From: Kocuria subflava
Lineage (GTDB): Bacteria; Actinomycetota; Actinomycetes; Actinomycetales; Micrococcaceae
Assembly (NCBI RefSeq): GCF_012163155.1
Contig: NZ_JAAVUN010000022.1
Location: 1-39,151 of the forward strand
Direction of reading: 5' to 3'
DNA: 39,151 nt
Made by a program: the position numbers and the translations under genes. This document shows positions 35,586 to 39,151 of the stretch, in pieces (the first letter of the stretch is position 1; every line of letters begins with the position of its first letter). The notes below the pieces were generated by a model, which saw only the letters and a program-made list of their open reading frames with translations, was not told the origin of the DNA and ran no database searches.

Positions 35586-37592
35586 CTACGAGCCCGCTTC
35601 AACCTCCGCACCGTCTCGCTGGCCTTCACCATCAGCTGCCAGGTCCTGGTTCTGATGCCAGTGATCTCCGGGTTCCCAGCCCAAAGCCTCGTGCAGGGAG
35701 GCCACCACGTCCTCTGCCTCCACCCAGGCCAGTGCCTTCCACAGGGCCAGAGCGGCTTGCGGATCCTTGGCTTCCAAACGAGCTTGCGAGTCCGGGTCCA
35801 GGGTGTGCAGCTTGATCTCCGTGTCTGCCTGCAAGCGCATCACGGGGCTGGTGTCTGATTCTTCCTCGTGCTCGTGATCTGCCGCTTCTGCCCGTTCCTC
35901 CTGAGCGCCGCGGGGGTCACCAAACACCGTGCCAGGGCGCAAACCGCGGATGGGGCGCGCACCGCCGTCGGGGGATTCGGCCACAATCTGTGCGGTGCCC
36001 TGAACCACCAGGTGCACCGAGCCGGCCACAGCCTCATCCTCCGGCAGGTACTCACCGGCCGGGACCGTGACGGCGTGGGAGTACTTCCAGATCCGCCGCG
36101 CCATGTCCTTGCCGGTGCGGCGCAACAGGTCGCTGTCGATCAGCACTTCCTCGTCGCTGAGTTCCTGGCCCACCTTTGCATCCTGCTGTTCCTCCAGGAC
36201 GGCGTCCTCCACGTGGATCAGGGCTTCATCGCGGGTCGAGAACACCGGCAGATCACCCCAGTCGTACTCCCAGGACTCCCCGGTGATGAAGTACACCTCG
36301 CGCCCGTTCTCCCGAATGTTGCGCGCTGCCGCAGCCAGCATCCGCAGCGTGAAGGCTGCAATCTCATCCGTCATGGAGAAATCCACCACCACGGCATCAG
36401 CGTCCACGGCCACACGGCGCATGGTCCGCATGGTGTCCTCCACGCCCGGGAACATCAGATCCCCCTGGATCTCAATCACCGCAATGTCCCGGCAGGCCTG
36501 GGAGAGCACGTCACGGGAGTGCTCGTCACGGCGCATCAACGACGGCGACTGGGCCAGTGACGTGATGGCCCTCACCGTGCTGCGGGTGGGGCGGGGGCCG
36601 CGGGCAAAGTGGAGGTCCATGCTCTGGGAGATGTGTTCACACGCCGCCTTGCCGCGCACGCTCGTGCCGTGTTCATTCAAGGCCGGGGAGAAGGTGGCCA
36701 CCGCCAGTTGGCCGGGAACCACCGCGATGATGCCACCGCCCACACCTGACTTGGCAGGAAGGCCTACGCGAACAAACCAGTCCCCGGCGTCGTCGTACAT
36801 GCCGCAGGAGTTCATCACGGACAGGACGCGCTCCACGGTGTCCGCGCGGAAAACGCGCTCGCCGGTGCGTGGGTTCACCCCGCCTGATGCCAAGGTGGCG
36901 CCCATCAAGGCCAAGTCCTTGGTGTCCACCATGACGCAGCACTGGGCAAAGTAGTCCTCCAGGGCGTCCGTGGGGTCACCCTCGATCACTCCTGCGGATG
37001 CCAGGAGCCAGCCCAGGGCACGGTTGCGGTCCCCGGCGTCATGCTCCTGTTTCTGCATGTCAATGTCCAGGTCCAGCTCACGGCCCGCGCACCGCGAGTA
37101 GGTTTCCAGGATGCGCTCGCGGCGGGTCTGGTCCTGACCGTCCTTGACCAGCCAGGTGGCTGCGATGGCGCCGGCGTTGATCATGGGGTTGGCGGGAACC
37201 TTGGTCTGGGGGTCGATCGAGATTTCGTTGAACGCGTCCCCGCTGGGTTCGACGTCGATCTTGGAATCCACGTGGTCGAAGGTGTGATCCTCCAACGCCA
37301 TGGCGTACGTGAAGGTCTTGGAGATCGACTGGATGGAGAAGCACTTGCGGCTGTCCCCGGCCTCGTAGACGTGCCCGTCAGCGGTGGCGATCACAATGCC
37401 AAAGTCGTTCCGATCGGCTTCAGCAAGGGCCAAGATGGAGTCGTTGACCTCGCCGTCGTTGATGTTCTGGAGGGCCTCCAGGATGTTCTGCAGCGCGTTG
37501 TCCAGGGGGGAGGGGCCCAGGACATCCGTGACAGTGGGGTGATCAGGGGTGTGCGGTGGTGCGGTGGCCGTGTGCATGGAGGGGGCGGTCAT
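35586..37592 (-). CDS. glsA: Glutaminase A fused to STAS and cyclic-nucleotide-binding domains
   Basis: 668 residues. Residues 20-335: serine-dependent glutaminase (glutamine to glutamate and ammonia) with the beta-lactamase-like S-x-x-K motif S89-K92 (QSISK) and the conserved NPMINAGAI, SCGMYDDAGDW and SGVGGGI blocks. About 365-470: STAS domain (IAVIEIQGDLMFPGVE; DADAVVVDFSMTDEI). About 520-640: cNMP-binding/Crp-like beta-roll (AVTVPAGEYLPEDEAVAGSVHLVVQGTAQIV), interrupted by a Glu-rich insertion (EERAEAADHEHEEES). The added domains probably regulate the enzyme. AAAGGA precedes the ATG. fetB ends 51 bp upstream on the same strand. Confidence 0.93.
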   Translation of the reverse strand: MTAPSMHTATAPPHTPDHPTVTDVLGPSPLDNALQNILEALQNINDGEVNDSILALAEADRNDFGIVIATADGHVYEAGDSRKCFSIQSISKTFTYAMALEDHTFDHVDSKIDVEPSGDAFNEISIDPQTKVPANPMINAGAIAATWLVKDGQDQTRRERILETYSRCAGRELDLDIDMQKQEHDAGDRNRALGWLLASAGVIEGDPTDALEDYFAQCCVMVDTKDLALMGATLASGGVNPRTGERVFRADTVERVLSVMNSCGMYDDAGDWFVRVGLPAKSGVGGGIIAVVPGQLAVATFSPALNEHGTSVRGKAACEHISQSMDLHFARGPRPTRSTVRAITSLAQSPSLMRRDEHSRDVLSQACRDIAVIEIQGDLMFPGVEDTMRTMRRVAVDADAVVVDFSMTDEIAAFTLRMLAAAARNIRENGREVYFITGESWEYDWGDLPVFSTRDEALIHVEDAVLEEQQDAKVGQELSDEEVLIDSDLLRRTGKDMARRIWKYSHAVTVPAGEYLPEDEAVAGSVHLVVQGTAQIVAESPDGGARPIRGLRPGTVFGDPRGAQEERAEAADHEHEEESDTSPVMRLQADTEIKLHTLDPDSQARLEAKDPQAALALWKALAWVEAEDVVASLHEALGWEPGDHWHQNQDLAADGEGQRDGAEVEAGS

Positions 37593-37643
37593 GATTCCTT
37601 TCCAAGGATCTTGAATCTCTGCCCCTGATCCTGCCAGGTATGG

Positions 37644-38492
37644 CTACTGCGCGTCTGCGATCAACTGCGGGTTGCGCGCCAGGATGGTGGTCACGATTGC
37701 GGTGCAAATCGCCTGGACCAGCAGAATGCCCACCAGGACCACCAGCTGGAACATGGCCGCCTCTGCCGGGCTGGCGCCGCCGAACAAGGCACCCACAAAG
37801 GCGCCGGGCAGCGTGACCAGGCCGGTGGCGCGGGTCTGGTCCACGTTGGGAATCATGGCGCTACGGGCAGCCCGCTGGCCGATGTCTCGGTAAGCGATGG
37901 CGGAGGTGGCACCCAGGGAGAACCAGGCCTCGATCTCAGGCTTCTGGGCCACTGCGGCTTCCCGGAAGGCACGGCCGGCCAGGGTGGCTGCGGTCATGGA
38001 GTTGCCGATCAGAATGCCCGCCACGGCGATCACGTTCTGGGTGGTCCAGTCCACCAGGTGCAGACCGAACACGGCCGCCGTGCCCGCGACCCCGCCTGCT
38101 ATCACACCGGTCAGCACGGCCTGCTTGGCAAACGGCATGCCTCTGAGGCGACCGATGGAGGTCAAGGAGGCCGTGGTCAGCATCAGGGCGATGAAGAACA
38201 TCACTGTCCACGGCACGCTCAGGATCCCGCGCAGCAGCACCGCGATGATGCTCAGCTGAAGGGCCGCCCGCAGGACGCCCGTGAAGATCTGAGGGCCCAA
38301 GCGCATGCCGTGACGGTGCTGGATCACAGCAGCTGCCGTGGCCATCAACGCCAGCCCGACGACGAACCACGCGAACTCGGTGGGAGTGCGGCCGCCCATG
38401 GTGAATGGTGTGGATGCTGCTTGTGTTGTGGCTGTTGCCGCCGCCTGTGTGAGGTGTTGAGTCAGCGGCTGTGTGAGTGCAGTGAGGGTCAC
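37644..38492 (-). CDS. fetB: ABC transporter permease, FetB/UPF0014 family
   Basis: 282 residues with about seven transmembrane helices. Signature region: AGILIGNSMTAATLAGRAF with the following EAWFSLGATSAIAYRDIGQRAARSAMIPNVDQTRATGLVTLPGAFVGALFGGASP. In E. coli FetA/FetB export iron. No FetA ATPase gene is adjacent, so the partner must be encoded elsewhere, or the substrate differs. The first 30 residues are a Thr/Gln/Ala-rich extension; ATG 38399 (MGGRTP) is an alternative start. The gene heads the minus-strand group fetB-glsA-hypothetical. Confidence 0.85.
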   Translation of the reverse strand: MTLTALTQPLTQHLTQAAATATTQAASTPFTMGGRTPTEFAWFVVGLALMATAAAVIQHRHGMRLGPQIFTGVLRAALQLSIIAVLLRGILSVPWTVMFFIALMLTTASLTSIGRLRGMPFAKQAVLTGVIAGGVAGTAAVFGLHLVDWTTQNVIAVAGILIGNSMTAATLAGRAFREAAVAQKPEIEAWFSLGATSAIAYRDIGQRAARSAMIPNVDQTRATGLVTLPGAFVGALFGGASPAEAAMFQLVVLVGILLVQAICTAIVTTILARNPQLIADAQ

Positions 38493-38515
38493 GACTTGAC
38501 GCTACTCCTGCCCGG

Positions 38516-38546
38516 TTGGTTGGGGGACCCCCGGCTCGGCTAGGAT
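38516..38546 (+). promoter_or_regulatory. Promoter of tRNA-Lys
   Basis: TAGGAT (38541-38546) is a good -10, 43 bp before the tRNA. TTGGTT (38516-38521) is a possible -35, with a long 19-bp spacer. Confidence 0.45.
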
Positions 38547-38589
38547 GGTTCGCGTTGCTGCGCCCGACTTGTCCGGGCTGCTGCGACCG

Positions 38590-38662
38590 GGGCCTTTAGC
38601 TCAGTTGGTAGAGCAGTGGACTTTTAATCCATGGGTCGTGGGTTCGAGCCCCACAGGGCCCA
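38590..38662 (+). tRNA. tRNA-Lys (anticodon TTT)
   Basis: 73 nt that fold into a full cloverleaf. Acceptor stem GGGCCTT/AGGGCCC (one G-U pair), D-arm AGCTCAGTTGGTAGAGC, anticodon stem GTGGA/TCCAT with loop CTTTTAA (anticodon TTT), T-arm GTGGGTTCGAGCCCCAC, discriminator A. CCA is not encoded. A serine recombinase remnant abuts its 3' end. Confidence 0.97.
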
Positions 38663-39014
38663 CCCCGCGCACAAGGCTCGAACCCTTGCCAGCAGAATCG
38701 TTGGCTCGGGTTCGGGCCTTGTCGGTGTTCTGAGCCCAGTTGAGGGCGTTGACGTTGAGCTGGGGGTCGAGCAGCGTCTCGAAGGGCCGGTTGTTCTCGA
38801 CGCGGAGTTTGTCGTCTTCGTCGATGTAGACCTTGGTGAAGAAGGCTTGGTCGCACAGGCGTCGGTTGGCGTCGTCGAGGTGGGCGGGGATGATCTGGAT
38901 GCGCTGGTAGTAGTCCTCAATCAGCTTCTCGGCGTCGGCGATCAGGATCGCCCCGCATGTGCATTCGGTGCGTTCGGAGTGTCGGTCGGAGCAGACGAAG
39001 TGGGACTGCCGCAC
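38601..39014 (-). pseudogene. C-terminal remnant of a large serine recombinase
   Basis: The frame begins SHFVCSDRHSERTECTCGAILIADAEKLIEDYYQRIQIIPAHLDD. That is the zinc-ribbon (C...C-x-C) and coiled-coil C-terminal region of large serine recombinases, without any catalytic N-terminal domain. It is cut on its 5' side close to the start of the IS3-type element. The last 20 or so residues only read through the tRNA antisense. It is most simply a leftover of an integrated element that used the tRNA-Lys locus. Confidence 0.6.
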
Positions 39015-39098
39015 GGATAGGTGACATCTTGACCTGACCTATGGCTCGGTTTCCAGTTGACGTCGCTAGTCGATGGTCTATCATGGAAGGCTCTTCGC

Positions 39099-39151
39099 AT
39101 GCCACGCCCGTACCCTCCCGAGTTCCGTGCCCGTGCCATCGCTCTGGTCCG
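39099..39151 (+). CDS. IS3-family transposase OrfA, 3' end outside the window
   Basis: MPRPYPPEFRARAIALVR is the classic N-terminus of the IS3-family OrfA helix-turn-helix protein. GGAAGG stands eight bases before the ATG. The gene runs off the right edge. The bases 39015-39098 probably include the left terminal inverted repeat; a candidate end is TGACATCTTGACC at 39022. Confidence 0.7.
   Translation, partial: MPRPYPPEFRARAIALV

Noticed and set aside
38545-38733. 62-residue plus-strand frame across tRNA-Lys
   Set aside because: The LAQLVEQWTFNPWVVGSSPTGPT string is the well-known translation artefact of tRNA genes.

Overview
The window reads as chromosomal DNA of a high-GC Gram-positive bacterium of the order Micrococcales, most likely family Micrococcaceae. 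Three things point there. The gene order ppa, dacB, zincin-like protease, tilS, hpt, ftsH, folE-P-B-K, PH-domain proteins, panC, lysS, lsr2, clpC, mutY, radA is typical. Lsr2, DUF3180 and the short actinobacterial ArgA are actinobacterial families. GTG starts and leaderless starts are common. The genus cannot be named from the sequence alone. Nearly all of the window is core genome; mobile DNA is confined to the two edges.

Layout. 1-1090: an IS5-type transposase cut by the left edge, followed by a block of inverted and tandem repeats. 1093-2484 (minus): an unrecognised protein and inorganic pyrophosphatase. 2616-7689 (plus): PBP4-type carboxypeptidase, zincin-like protease, a small HTH protein, TilS and Hpt. 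7888-16953 (plus): a long, mostly translationally coupled chain ftsH-folE-folP-folB-folK-DUF3180-PH-PH-(DUF2520::PanC). 17037-18894: lysS and a small membrane protein. 19143-22445: lsr2 and clpC, with a ClgR-like operator before clpC. 22553-23140: argA. 23235-24209 (minus) and 24234-25121 (plus): mutY and a membrane-anchored protein, divergent from only 24 bp. 25280-27889 (minus): radA and a FUSC-family membrane protein. 28161-32337 (plus): pstSCAB behind a PHO box. 32357-32846: a broken gene. 32965-34614 (minus): Pit phosphate permease and its PhoU-like DUF47 partner. 34963-38492 (minus): an unrecognised protein, a glutaminase-STAS-cNMP fusion and a FetB-type permease. 38590-39151: tRNA-Lys(TTT), the C-terminal remnant of a serine recombinase, and the start of an IS3-type insertion sequence.

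How the genes work together. The central chain joins membrane protein quality control (FtsH), tetrahydrofolate synthesis from GTP (FolE, FolP, FolB, FolK) and pantothenate synthesis (PanC fused to a Rossmann-type reductase). Two phosphate uptake systems, high-affinity Pst and low-affinity Pit, sit next to each other. ClpC and FtsH cover general proteolysis; MutY and RadA cover DNA repair.

The least ordinary items are these: a 64-bp palindromic element present twice in opposite orientation, one copy supplying the stop codon of argA; face-to-face -10 boxes that overlap between mutY and its divergent neighbour; the DUF2520-PanC fusion; the three-domain glutaminase; and the repeat block beside the IS5 transposase. 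I saw no CRISPR array, no defence island and no clear undescribed multi-gene system.
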